The notes beneath the pieces were generated by a model. That model was not told the DNA's origin. It made no database searches and was given only the letters and a program-made list of their open reading frames with translations. A stretch of DNA of 64,000 nucleotides, from NCBI GenBank assembly GCA_021307315.1, contig JAJSPD010000010.1, forward strand, positions 744,001-808,000. The letters are read 5' to 3'. Each line of letters begins with the position of its first letter. Positions within the stretch are counted from its first letter, which is position 1. Shown one piece after another: positions 1 through 12,546 of the stretch. Source of the stretch: Bisporella sp. PMI_857 (lineage: Eukaryota > Ascomycota > Leotiomycetes > Helotiales > Helotiaceae). Made by a program: the position numbers and the translations under genes.

Positions 1-1181
1 GTATCGTTTCCTACATGAGAATATAGCCTCAGTCGTCTCAAATCTAGGTCGGGTGGTAAATCTTGCTTTCGCCGCATCTCTAGCGCATCTATTTCGCTAT
101 CAACGCTTGGATAGTTCATTCACTGAATCTCTTGGCTATATATCAGGTGCTCTCAAGCAACCCAGCTCACTCTATACAGAATGATAAAGTTAGTGAGACG
201 GATGGATAACCCCATCCATCAAGCCCGACTATAACTCACTGCCAAGATGTCGAGCAACGAAACAAACGTGACTCCAAGTTTTCTCCTTCAACTCATACAG
301 AGAGCATAGCCCGACATCTTTCCAGTCTTCAGGTTCATCTGCCCATATATCTCGACTTCGCAATTTTGATTAGTCAACCAACGAATTGGTCGCCCTTCAA
401 GATAGTGCCATGGTGATTATGAGCACAGGGATGGAGAGGAATGTTGGCAACATGGCATTGAATTCATATATAATGGTGGTGGTCATTTTAAATCTTCACA
501 CCCTATTAATTTCGGTGACAGCCTGTTGACCTCTTGATCTGAAACAGGCGCTTGAACCATGAATCGATGCCGTTCACAGAAACCACATGATCATCTCTTC
601 TCGTAGCCGTTAAGAGGCGCAGTCATCAATCACCATCAACATGGAAGGTGTTATTAGATGATCTATAATTTGCTTTAAACGGTTGGTTGCATGGCCGGCG
701 ATATTATTCTAAACTACCTACTTTGAAAGGAACATTGGAAGTCTTCGATATCACCAGTATCTCGAAGTTTGAACTTCTCGCATTGCCTTCCTTGCGAGTA
801 TGCCCAATCTCGGTACTCGAAGAGCAAACTTAGAGACAGCGCTGTGGCTACTAGAAACAATGCAACGCCACTAGTACTTCAGATACGAAAAAGCACTTAC
901 TAATGAAGATATGCCACTACCGTCGTGGTATTTGAGTGCACACTCATATTTCAGGGGTGACTTAAGGTTCTCACAGCATATCCCCACTCCACATGGCAGC
1001 AGTGCCACATAAGGCCCAGGGACGTAGATGTGGGTTTTGTCCTTCTGAAAAACGAGTGGCTCACTGGTGGTGGTGGCTTCACGACGAGTACATGATCCTG
1101 CATAGGGCAGTGCTAAGTCACGATGGAAGTGGTGTTACGTGAACTGAGACAACCATTGATAGGCGTTCATTAACTCTACTC

Positions 1182-1195
1182 ACGTACGTACGTAC
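1182..1195. repeat. (ACGT)n short tandem repeat
   Basis: Three and a half copies of ACGT in a row; the unit is self-complementary, so the whole run is palindromic. Probably a neutral microsatellite. Confidence 0.7.
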
Positions 1196-4100
1196 AATTA
1201 CAGCACAGTATTAGACTGACCTATGAGCAGCAGATGACAATGCAGTTTACTCGCGCTCAGGTATAGGAGCCGAACCGGATGGCCGCAAATATCGGTCCCA
1301 GGTCTTAGGACCCCGATGTTTGGTGATCACCAGGCCTAGTCTACTGTAGTTGACATGTATTTTCCGACAATCCATAGCAATCCAAGGGTGTCAAAGACAA
1401 AAGTCTCATTATCTTCCGGGTTCTCTGCCTTAGCAATGATTCCACGAGGCAGGTTTCCATTTTGTTTCACATGGTGATTTCGGTAAATATGTGAGCACAT
1501 GGCACAGACAGGATGCTAATAGGGGCTTCGTCAACAACTTCATTTGGTAATATACGGAATTTCCACGTTCATTGGTTTACAGGTAATTGGCTATGGACGC
1601 AATTGACAAAGCAATAATTGAAGATCCTTATGCCTAAATGCTCATTGAACTCTGAAAGGCGTGATGCTTAAAATTGGAGTATCTGGGAGGCTGGCTATGA
1701 TTTGCAGGTAAAACGAGCCCGTGGCGGCTTGCTACCACTCTACTTTACGAAAGACAGCGATGCACATTATTGAAAGGTTTAATGTCATCGAGTACTAACT
1801 CTCAAGCCGCATTCGTTCTCTAAATCATTTGACGAGACGTAACTTGATGACACTCGCATTAGACTGTTGGTATTGACCTCCCCCATCGTACCTGTTCAGC
1901 ATTCGGAGCATCCGCCCAGACTCATAAGGCTGAAAGCTCACGATCCCTGCCCGTACTCCTCCAGCAGCAGTCTATTGGCTCAAGCAGCAAAGCGCAGCTG
2001 CCAAGGAACCGGGTATTGAACAACGGAAAGTCGGCGTCCTGATAGTTTTCCGCAGCAGTCTTGCGTAAGGATACATTTTCCCATGCACCGTTTTGCTAAA
2101 GCGGTTTACTCACCGCCGCCAATACTAGGATAGGTGAACAGAGTGGTTGCTGAATATCCAGTCATACAGTACAGGGTCGTACTGAGTTTGACTATCAGTT
2201 CAGAGGATTTTCGGGAAGAACAAGTACGGGGGTGCGGGTATGGCTCAAGCGTTTCGGATGTACATTTTCAGACCGATTTCCAAAAGAGTGCATTTAATAG
2301 ACATTCTTGCGCTCTCCCCACAAGTGTAGGGCTGCTGGGACCTTTTACGCTTGGGGAGGGCGGCCGACCTGACATTGGATGATAATGATTCACAATAGCC
2401 TTTTCGGGCGTTAGTGTCTCGCCGTTAGAGCATCGTAAAACGAGCGAATGAGACGACCCGCCATGTCGACCAGCCAGGGGGAATATTTAAAATTGCCACT
2501 AGAGGGATAGTCCCATGTATGGGCGATCATAACGTGAGAAGGTTAATGTTGCGTAGTCTCGAGAATTGCCATATTGGGAGAGCGTCTCATGAAAATGCGG
2601 CGAGGGAACTTTATTTTGGGGGCTTGCAGGCTTGTTGAATCTAACTTCTTAACTCACCCTTGGAAGTCCCCTCGCAGCCACCTGAGCTTGGTCCATCAAA
2701 GTCTATCAGGTCTGTTATTTCTCTCTTTGGTGGAGACTGCTGAAAAGCAACCTTGCGGGGGGGAGAGGGAAAATGTAAATCGGTGCGAAAGGGGGAAAGT
2801 ATTTTGGGTCAGTGACTCAAGAAGGGAAAAGAACAGAGCTAAAATAAAGCTCGGAAAGTACTACAGTAACTAAGGTGCAACAGCAACAAATAAGATGACA
2901 ACATTGGCATTTCGCATATGCTAGCCTGTCCCAAACCAGACGAACAGGCGAGTTCCATACAGCTAAGTTCCTCTTGAAAAGATGCAAAGATCGACCCTGA
3001 TCGGCTTTCTGACCAATGAAAGGGATGAAACCGGAGACGCACAGCACCTTTTTTACAGTCTGCAAATCTGCCCCCCTCGTACAGTCCAGCACGAAGTCAC
3101 GCTATATGTTCGAAATCTTGGAAATTAATTAATCGCACCTGTTCACCAGGAATTCGGAGTGCAGGGCGTGGTCTGGCTGCGGCATTTTGCAGGTCTGGGT
3201 CTGTCCGCCTTCGGGTTCGCATCTCGAACTTTGACACCTTCATCTCGCACGAGATTACCTTTTTCTCGTGGGAAAATTCAAATCAAAAATTATAAACAGA
3301 GTAATAATGATGGAACGGTGGGGGGGAGGGGGGAGCTGTGCTATTTTTCAAGCCTACTCTACTCTTCCCCAAGTTAGCTACCAAGTATTCTTGGGGTCTC
3401 TTTCCCCTTCATCAAAGTTTCCTCGCAGTTTTGCGCTGACCACTCATCCTTTGTTTACTATCAGAGAGTTTCCTGGTTTATTAACACAGTACCTTATCTT
3501 TGAACACCTTATTCGATATTCATGATATTCATAATACTCCAATCTTCAGTCGCCAGTCAACCTATGGAGTAGTGGGTTTCCCCCATCTTCCTATGCGACG
3601 GGTCGGTTGAACATATCTGGATCGTGGCTTGAGGCGAGGGGGGCGCCAACTCACTACCAACCTCTTCCAGTTTAACACAGTCGATCATCCTTTCTTTTGC
3701 TCTTCCCACTGCAGCCTGTGCCTTTTCTGCGAGCTTCTGCTTTGTGACAAGACATTGGCATGACAGGCACAAAGATTTGACATGCGAACGGACTTGCTTC
3801 TCCCCGTCCCGCGCCGAAAGCTCCACTTCCCAACCTGCAACACAAACTTGGTGAAATTCGCTTTCATCAATAGAAAATACCAACAGCAAAGCATTAAAGA
3901 GCAACAATTCACAGGCGGCGCGGTCAAAGGAGTTGGACCGAACCGCGCGTTATCTGCGTCGTGCGAGTGGCTCAAGATGCCGGTATTACGAATCTATGGT
4001 CAAATGGCCAGAGGCAAGGCCCTGGGATGTATGTTGTCAAATGACGCATTTTCACTGCTGCTGGAGCTTAAGAGCTGCGATGCATTGCATCCCCTTGCCT

Positions 4101-5944
4101 TTCGGATAAGACGGGCCAATAGGTTTCAGATGGCCGTCTTTCCAACCGTTGTTGCGATCAAATGATGGTTCTGCAGCTCAAATCACAGATTTTCATTGTC
4201 TACCAATTTTAATTGTTGGTGTTCTTCATGTGAAGCAAGCTCCTGGGCAGCTAGTAGTATGGATGAGGTCGGGGTACCACCTAATCGCAAACTCTCCCTA
4301 ATAGGGTGTATGTTACATTCCAGTTTTACATCTCCCCGTTCCATCCTCCAACACATGGAAATACAAAACTACCATACCTCGTCCCCGCATCCGATTTCCG
4401 GTGAGCCGGCGGTCCTCTGATGGAATGTGTACGCGTATAGTTTCAGGTTGCAGTCTCTACCTAGTCCACCGCAGGGCATTTAGGCGCGTGGGATGCAGAT
4501 ATGAGATTTGGAACAGGTATCCAAAGCCTATTCTTTTGTCTCGTGGTTATGGGGAAACTTGTATGTATGAATGAGGCTCGGCACCTAAGAAGGGCGCCAA
4601 CCTCCACCTCGTAAGCTGGACTAGACTAGCCACGATGCCAGTCGCAACATCATGTTGCAAAGCCCACTTTGTTCCAACTTGAAGGTAGAGCGCTGCTTGA
4701 ACATTGATAAAAACCCCCAACAAATGCCATTGGCGGTAGTCATCCATTTCTTACGGACTTAGGATTTATCGCTTTTCCAAGCGGAGAGGCAAACAAAGGT
4801 AGCCAAGACCAAGAATACTCCTCCATGATATCTCCATGTCTTGATGTCTCCTCAAAACGTGGCAGACTCGGATCGTCAGAACTCAATCGCATTTGCCTAC
4901 TTCAAGACATTCAAAGCTGTCCTAAATCCGATGGGGTGCTCCTAAGCGAATCAGAGGCCTGCAATCGTACAAAGAATGCCTGTTCGAGGCACTGTTGGTA
5001 ATCTCGTGGGCTCATTTGTCACCACGCAACCCGTCAGGTCACCGTAGTTGCAGATTTTCCAAATTCTACCGTTTCGGGCCATATATTGTTATCTCAAAGT
5101 AGCAAAATAACGGGCCAAAGATACCCCACAGTAGCATGCAGCCTATTTGTTGGGGAAAAGAATGCGAGGTGCGTTACGTGTTGGAAGGCCAATTGGGAGA
5201 CGAGGTGTGATATACTCTCTCCAAGGGAAGAACAGAAGCTGCACGCTGCGAGGGGGATTGTTACGGTTCATGAGGCTAACGACTGATACCCGTACTGAAA
5301 ATGCTCTAACTGGGTACCGGTTTTACTAACCATGGCTCCCATGCTACTCCTTGGTCAAGTGCCGACGCGTGCGTAAGACCGTCAGGCACTTTTAAACAGG
5401 GTCGTGTACGGTATTGATAAGGAGGAAAGACAACACCTACAAGGGGAAAGATAAATGGTACTCGGCGTGTGACTGCAGGAAAGGCCTGCCTATATATAAG
5501 GCTCTTTATATAACTGCGTATGCGAGGTTTGAGGTTGGGAGCGTTGGTAGTGGTTGGATCGTGTAAATGCTGGTTGGATTTGCGGGCACGAGGACAAAGA
5601 TTTAGATAGAAGGGGGGGAAGGAAGCTGAGTTTTGTTTGAGAGAGAGTGTGTGGGAAATCTACGCGCTGTGGCTCACAAGGCTACATACATACAGGACGA
5701 GGCTCAAGACAGGGACCATGTTTGGAAAATATGTAGGACACTTTTGAACAGTCGGTGTGAGGCACATATACATGCGGCGTAAAGAAAAATTCCCCCCAAT
5801 GCTGGACGGTGTTCACGCATAGAAAGTTCCTCTGCAGATTTGGAAGGATGTGTGTGTGCCTGGCTTTACCTAGACCCCTTCCAAACATTGCTTTTGGCTA
5901 AATCTAGTACTGCAACGTCTTGGTTTTCGGATCTGGGGTTACGC

Positions 5945-5960
5945 AAAAAAAAAAAAAAAA
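5945..5960. repeat. A16 homopolymer
   Basis: Sixteen consecutive A on the plus strand. It could be a nucleosome-excluding poly(dA:dT) tract of the kind common in fungal promoters, or simple slippage. No gene is visible beside it. Confidence 0.8.
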
Positions 5961-6302
5961 TTCAATCAATTTTTGGAAGCGGCAGCAGCGCTGCTTGGGA
6001 ATTTCCTCCCCCCCCTTCCCATCTTCCCCAGCCTTATCATCCGGTTTTAATGGTGGGAAGAGAAGGAAAGGAGGGAGGGGGTTGGGTGGTGTTGGGACCA
6101 TGCAGGCGAGGATATATTTATTTATTTATATATATAAATATATATAATGAGGTTGCGAAAGGAGGGATGCGGGTAGGGCTGCATATGTGGTCAGCGGTCT
6201 ATAATAACCGCTTTAGGCTCGAGTTGCGAGATATGCAAATCATCTTGACGGTGTTTTAGGTAATTATGGGATGCTTTTTTTTGGGGCCGTTGGTGAGTGC
6301 CG

Positions 6303-6350
6303 TTTTCCCTTTTTTTTTCTTTTTTTTTTCCTTCTTTTTTGGGGGGGGTT
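6303..6350. repeat. T-rich/G-run low-complexity tract
   Basis: An almost pure pyrimidine run of T with a few C is followed directly by eight G (6341-6348). Similar T-then-G structure recurs at 7768-7789. Confidence 0.75.
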
Positions 6351-6383
6351 TCTGCAGCGACTTATTGTTCTTCTGCAGCGTCG

Positions 6384-6438
6384 TGGTGGTTGGTAGTAGT
6401 GGTGGTAGTAGTAGTAGTAGTAATAGTGGTGGTGGTGT
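6384..6438. repeat. GTG/GTA trinucleotide repeat
   Basis: Imperfect array of GTG and GTA units on the plus strand (TAC/CAC on minus). It gives false glycine/serine-like and tyrosine/histidine-like frames on the two strands, which I do not treat as coding. Confidence 0.75.
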
Positions 6439-7523
6439 GAGGTTGTGGGACCTCGTGTTAGGTTATCGAACATGCAATGTGTCGGGCAGAGGGAAGCAAT
6501 AAAAGATACCAAGGGTGTTTGTGGAGCTCTTACACATGAAGAACTGACCATTCTCCGGTTTGAGAAAGCGATACATCCTGTCCCTTTAGCTCTGTATTTA
6601 TGTTTGTTTGTTTGTGCTTTTGAATAACCAGCTGCTGCGATATCTCGGACGCAATCAAGTAGCATCTCATCAATGGGGTGTGGTGAAGAAGGTGCCCTTC
6701 TTTCGAGGTTCCTTTTATTTTAACTTTTTTTGGTTTCATTCCAATACGAGAGTTTCTTTTTGAGCCATCCCCGCGATTGTAGCTCGAGGACATCCCCTCA
6801 CCCGGGGTTACTTCTGCAAATTGATGGTTTTCCCCAGCCACCGCGCCCTGCACCCAACGAAGCTCTTACACAATATCAAAGGCATCAGTCTTCTAGTAAG
6901 GACACGCTGCATTGCGTGAAAAATATTAAAAAAAAGACGGTGAACGTTCTTTTTAGGTGCTGATGTAAGATCCATCCCGTTTCGATCGACGCTGTCGCGC
7001 ATTTACTATTTCTTGGCAACGGCCAGCGGATGACCGTTACGAAAGGCAGACATGTCTCCGCTCTGAGCCCGTCTTTTTTCCTAATTTCCTGTTCGAAATC
7101 TCGAAAAGAAGGAGCGTGAGGAGCCCTGTGGTCGAAGCCTTGATTGCAAAGTTTGAGGGGCGTGGCGCGGATATTGTTCGTGAACTGCCCGTGCTCGGAA
7201 TGGGCTCTAACCCGAGAGTTCAACGATCGGAGGAGGCTTTTTAGGTGTCAGTGCGACACGTTTATCATGATCGGCTTCCAGCCTCGACGAGAGCGCTGCC
7301 ACTTCTACAACCCTGTACACGGGAACAAAACGCAGAAGGCGAATACTCGCTTTGTGCTGTGCTCCCCTCAGCTGGAGCACAACTTCCCTCAGCTCTCTTT
7401 CCTCGACCTTGAAGCCCATCCCGAAAGCGCGAATCCATCTATCTCGTGTTCGCCCGATTTGTTTCATTTCCATGCTATTCTTATCCCTTCGCTTTTCAGC
7501 TTTCCTCCTTTTTTTTCCTTTTT

Positions 7524-7537
7524 CCCCCCCCCCCCCC
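7524..7537. repeat. C14 homopolymer after CT-rich tract
   Basis: Fourteen consecutive C end a pyrimidine-rich stretch of about 50 bases. CT-rich blocks often sit just before fungal transcription starts, but no gene follows on the plus strand here. Confidence 0.75.
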
Positions 7538-7767
7538 TCCAGCGGTAACTCAATTCCCGCTTGAGATAGCTCCGCCCCTTGTGGAAGGGATCACAAGAAG
7601 CTGAGGTTGGCGAATGCCGCTCGCGTTCCGTGGAATGGTGTGGCCACGTACATGAGCTTCGGGCTGTGAAGGGAGCGCATTTTCGTTCTTGTGTGAGGGG
7701 GCTTTTTTTTCCAGAGAGGGGCGTACGGATGGGCTGGAATGAGCTTTTCTTATATGATTGGTAGTGG

Positions 7768-7789
7768 TTTTTTTTTGGGGGGGGGGGGG
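7768..7789. repeat. T9-G13 homopolymer junction
   Basis: Nine T run directly into thirteen G. This is the longest G run in the window and could form a G-quadruplex-like or slipped structure; it is also a place where assembly length may be wrong. Confidence 0.75.
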
Positions 7790-10483
7790 TTCAATTTGCG
7801 GTTCCCTGCTTTTTTTGACTGCGAGCTCTTGAGACTGGGCTGCAAATAGATAGAGAAGACATTGTGATATGGATATCTTGTTCTAGACGGCTGTTTGCTA
7901 GGGCAATGCCCGGTAGCTGGAAATGAGTGTTGTATAGTAGAGCATTCAAGAGGCACTTCGCAGACTTTGCCTATAGTTGTGGCAGGTCTGAGGGCGGGTG
8001 GTAGTTTCTAGCTGAATATCAGGAATTGAATCGTGGGTTCCTCTACAAATATAATCAACCACAAAAGCCGGCAAGGAAGAGGAATCTGCGCTTCGTTGTT
8101 CCGAAGAAATGAACTGCTTCAGATCTGTATCTAAGGAACGAGCTAGGTTGCTTTGCATTTTACTATATATATACCAAATGCAGCTTTTCGTACTATCGTG
8201 GTAGTTACCGCAAACTTTAAACATAGCTCCCCGAGTTAGCTTCTTCTTCATCCGTCACCTAGAGGTATACACGTACTCGCATCGCTCTATCGCATCACCA
8301 ACCCAACATCTATACGCTGTCTATATTGGCAATTCCTGAATCAGCGGCACCCGCGACCGCAGCGGGCACGCGGTGTTAGTGGTGGTCTTGCCGGAATCGA
8401 TACAGTAACGGGTCACTGGAGCGTATATCGAAGGTGATATGTAAGATGTATATCCTGTGTTCTGCCTTTGGATACGCGGTACACTGAAATGTAATCCCTT
8501 GCGGCCATGGCTTTAAATGTCAAGTTACGAAGGATACGATGTTTGGTTGCCTGAATTTGCATTTGATTGCTTGGATGTGCGGCTATGGTTGGAAGGGGAG
8601 GAAGGTAGTTTCAAATGCGTATAGCTCCCCTGGGGGATATGACTCCTCTCCGCTTGCTGAGATAGATGCGGTCGCTGAAGCAGCATACCACGGCGGAGCA
8701 AGGGCTATAGCACGATGTGGAGGGGATGTTGGAGCCGAATGAGGAAAAATAGGAGTTTAAGGGATTTTGGAGAGTGCTCTGTCGTTCAGATGCGGGTTGT
8801 ACATCCGGAGAGGATAATTCTTACAGCGGGTCAGGAAAATCCAGCAGCTGAGATACCAGCTTGTGATCGTCTTTGGTAATCCAGTCTATCTGCCTACACT
8901 CAAGTTAATGAGTTTCAATGTTCCCAATGGTTTTGCACGGATTAACGACTAGGACCGGCTCTCTATGCTCAATCCGCCAAATTCAGTACATCTACAGTAC
9001 GCTTCGTCTGTCCCTTATCCTCTCACCTTATCCAACGCACTTATAAATATGTCACACTTGCCTCCAGAATTCCCACAAAATCAGCGCAGCCTCAGCAGGT
9101 CTTTCCTTGTCCCTACCAGTTACCTCTTCCGGCCCAACCCTCAGAGACGCAGCTCCTAACGATCCTAGAGTTAGTATACCCCCAAAACGACAAGCAAGTC
9201 AAGAAAGAGGTGTAAGTTAGCAAGCGTTAGCTCAGCGAAAACCTGTATCCGCGGAATTCACAGCTATTACGATCACAAGAAAGGCATGATAGTTGTGGCG
9301 GCTCAAAGAGTCTGCTCGTCACCGTGAGGTGTGTCAGAACGGGCCTGGAGCATTGAATGGACGGCTGGAAGATAGGTATAAGGAGACTTAATATGTACGC
9401 GACAACTTGTGTATGAGAGGAGGAAGGGAGTAGATAGTAGTGGACAGCAAAGCCGTAGCCATCTCTATACTCTACGGATTCCTAGTTATATTTGCGTGAG
9501 ACCGCCGGTGAGACCTCGCATCCACCCTCCCTGATACTTAGCATTTTAGTCACCAAAATCCATGTTAATCGCCATGCTTGGGAAAGATATTGGTTCCCAT
9601 CACACACGCTAGAAGCAGTCAAAATGTCGTCACGATATTTTCCCTCGAGACTACATCCTTGGGAAAGTTTCAAGCTTGGGGGTTTCTTCTGTTGGCAAAA
9701 GCAGTGATGGGTTTCTGGGAGAATTCGAGAGATAAGGGGAGCGAATAGAGCAATTGATTCTGAGCGGTGAAATCAGGGCCAGAGGCAAAGTAATTTGTCT
9801 CGTGATGGATGTCCCGGAACCAGATGATTTTTGTGCTTAATCAGATAAGTGCCCGAGTATACATGATTATTAGCATATAACTGGAATTTACACGACCGTG
9901 ATGTACAGGTATAGATGGAAAGCGAAGCTCCGAGCCTCAGCTTTCATTGTTTACACTCAGGGGTTCGCTTAACCCCCCTTTAAAGTTTGCTGTGGGATGG
10001 TCTGGTGCAGAGCGGCCGCTATATTTATTTATATGCGTGGCAACTTAGATTTCGAGCTCCTTCTCGCAACCTCTTTTCCTGAACATTCCTGAGGTCGTCA
10101 TCATCATGCTACCTACCAGAGGCAAGACGTGGGAACTACGCAGTTCTATCACGCACGACTCGCTATCGATATTGCCATCATAATACATTCCTATCCCTCG
10201 GATCCTTTCACATTGGTAGCCTCACCGTTCGTCCTCCATAATGCTCTCTTTCCCCTTGCCCTTGACAGGGCTCTAGGCTAGCATCCGAACATACGCTATA
10301 TGCTTCTACCTCGCCGACCTCACCCTTCATAGAAAGTACTGTTGAGCAAAGAATACAGATCCTGGCTCCATTTTCCGTACCGCCTCCAAGCTTCATGTAA
10401 AATTGCCGATCTCGTGTCATACGGCAAGCCCGCCGTCCGTTAATGGTTTTTTTCTGCCCACTCTATGGGATATACCCTTACCA

Positions 10484-10837
10484 CGCCATGCCATATTAAC
10501 ATCCATGTAACAAGCAGTCTTCTTATGACCTATATCATCACGCTATACTATACCCCCGTACCAGACAGGCTCAAGTCCCTAACGCCTCTCGCGCCAATCG
10601 TAATTTGCCTCTCACGTCACACTTCCCCGATCTCACGGCTCTATCATAATTTGTCTGCAGTTTCCCCTGCATTGTCATGGCATGACATGGCATAACGCCA
10701 AATTTCAGACCTGCAATAGGCAGGCTGTCATGACAGCTGCATCCTAACTTCAACGTCTTGTTATGCCTTGCCATGCCAGCTCCGCCATACCTGCCATGCC
10801 ATGCCGTGCCATTGACATGTCAATTGCAGATCTGCAA
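10484..10837. repeat. cluster of palindromes and TGCCATGCC-type repeats
   Basis: Direct and inverted copies of a GCCATGCC-like unit occur at about 10484, 10671-10695 (inverted form), 10766 and 10789-10810. Three perfect 14-bp palindromes lie within 115 bp: GCTGTCATGACAGC (10724-10737), ATTGACATGTCAAT (10811-10824) and TTGCAGATCTGCAA (10824-10837). The last two share one base and are followed by an A-run. A short CCTGC/GCAGG hairpin lies at 10710-10724. Function unknown; palindromes of this size can be dimeric-protein binding sites or extrude as hairpins. Confidence 0.65.
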
Positions 10838-11931
10838 CAAAAAAAAAAACCACACCTGAGAAATCCACAGGATCTGATTGGGCATGGGCGGTACGCTCAT
10901 TCCATGATATCAAGAGCCTCTGCACCATCGCTCCTTCCATAACCAGCGCCTCCCCTCCGCGGATTCATGGAGGGTAGGTTCCGGTATCGTGCTTGGAATT
11001 TCCGCATATCAGGTCTGGAACCAGGGGGTATTTGAAGAGATGCGATGCACCAGAGAGGAAAGGATATGTAAAAGTATATATATGTATATATATTTTCTCA
11101 GTTGGTCTACGTCTAACAGAGCTATGTACTCCTGCTGCTACCAGGAAACTCTAACAGCAAGCATAGAATACCGACGGCACGTCTACAGCGACCCCCGGCC
11201 CAACATCCCCCCAATATACCTGTTGAAACATCATCTATATAACGAGGAAGGAAATCACGATTCCAAAAGCTTCAAGGAAACACGGGCTTGACCTGCTCCC
11301 TTTTTCTAAATTTCGTCCTGCTGATATAAAAAAATGCAGAGCGCCCCTTGCGCCGATCTTGTCAAGATCAAAAACGCAAGTTGGCTGGTAAAAAACATCT
11401 AAGCAGCGGCGGGTATAAAGATAATTATGAGCTTGAGCAACTCGTCGCTAGGAAAGTGCTTGTATCAGGGCAGATGTTGGATTTGGCAGGTGTTATTTTG
11501 AGGATGAAGACTTCCTCAAGTCGGTAGGTGCAAGAGAACTCTCTCGCCGAAATTGAAAGCTCACGGGGTGAGCAATATGGAATTATGGTTCCCTACTCGC
11601 TGGGATATCGATCTGCTGAATATCTCCTACGGAACAGCAAGCATGGAGATAACGTTTCATCAAAACCAAACCCCGCGATTCCACTGGCATGATCTCAAGG
11701 TCAATCGCACCCGGCCAAAATCACGCCTTTTGAAGCCACGAATTGTTTGTCTCGATAGTTGGCAAGGCAAGCAGCCCACGTAGAGCAAAAAATACATTAC
11801 ATCTATTTTCGTTTGCTTCTTATAGTCGTGCCATGTGTTCACAATGCCATCCTGTATACCAATATGCCCATTATTCACCCTCGTATTATTTTCGTGGCCC
11901 AAACTCCTCATTAAAGAGCACCATTCCTTCC

Positions 11932-12546
11932 CTACGCGATAGCGTATTGCTCCAATTGCGGAACGTTGAAGGTCGTAGGTGGCGTGTAGTGGTTCTCCTC
12001 GCTGTATGTCCAGGTGTAGTTTCCAACGACTGTGAACCGGTTAGCATTGTGCCTAAAAAACATGTACCTGAGAGCCGGGAGGGATATTCCTGGCTCCTGG
12101 AACGGCGCATAGTGCTTGTCTGGAAGGCAAACAGGCCTTTGGCAGGAAAGCAACAACGGAAACTTACTCCAGACCGTAGCGATATAGCCGTCATTTAGCT
12201 CCTGGTACCACTTGTGCTGCACAATCAGCGTGCTGTTCTGCGCTCCGTTTACCACCTCCGTCTTGATACTGCCGTCCAAGCACGGCTGCAATTCCCCCTG
12301 GATGTTCGTCCCGTTGCACCAGGTATTGAACGCTGGCTCCTGGAAGAAGGAGGTATCATTTGGATCGGGGGTGAAGGAGATGTTGAAGCTGTAGACGCAG
12401 CCTGCGGGCGATCCGCCGGGGCAAACGAAGTTCGTCACGGGCCAGGAGCCGTCGTCCGTCAGAAGGACGTTCATAGAGCCAGGGGTTGGGGCGGAATGAA
12501 TGGTCGAGAGGAAGCTAGCGAGCCCGAGGAGGATTGCTGATTTCAT
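11932..12546 (-). CDS. small secreted cysteine-containing protein
   Basis: Predicted secreted protein of 158 aa after splicing; function unknown. The model is exon 12546-12168 and exon 12029-11932, with an intron at 12167-12030 (GTAAGT donor, CTAAC branch point, CACAG acceptor). The intron is 138 bp, a multiple of three and stop-free, so an unspliced 204-aa reading is also open. The first about 19 residues form a signal peptide (Lys2, hydrophobic core, Ala19 before Pro). The mature part has four cysteines (in VCPGG, GCVYS, WCNGT and QPCLD) and several N-glycosylation sequons, fitting a disulfide-bonded extracellular protein. A TATATATA element lies about 170 bp upstream of the start (near 12715-12724). 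It could be an effector-like or wall-associated protein. I considered an Alt-a-1-like fold but cannot show it. Confidence 0.7.
   Translation of the reverse strand: MKSAILLGLASFLSTIHSAPTPGSMNVLLTDDGSWPVTNFVCPGGSPAGCVYSFNISFTPDPNDTSFFQEPAFNTWCNGTNIQGELQPCLDGSIKTEVVNGAQNSTLIVQHKWYQELNDGYIATVWSKFPLLLSCQRPVCLPDKHYAPFQEPGISLPALRYMFFRHNANRFTVVGNYTWTYSEENHYTPPTTFNVPQLEQYAIA

Larger units (their letters stand above)
1..11931. other. long gene-poor region
   Basis: No coding gene can be supported in about 11.9 kb. The open frames present are short, mostly lack a family signal, and overlap each other on both strands. The longest with an ATG is about 127 codons at 3782-4165 (plus), with no recognisable motif and a competing antisense frame. 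What is visible: an (ACGT)n run at 1182-1195, long homopolymers between 5.9 and 7.8 kb, a GTA/GTG repeat near 6.4 kb, and a palindrome cluster near 10.7 kb, each listed separately. No tRNA or rRNA was recognised. The stretch could be a long promoter region, host non-coding RNA, or hold decayed DNA too diverged to see by eye. Confidence 0.6.

Noticed and set aside
3782..4165. 127-codon ATG frame on the plus strand
   Set aside because: A competing antisense frame of similar length and no family-like motif; not enough to call a gene.
6264..6665. 133-codon minus frame with His/Tyr and Lys/Arg runs
   Set aside because: It is produced by the GTA/GTG repeat and the T/G homopolymers, without coding character elsewhere.
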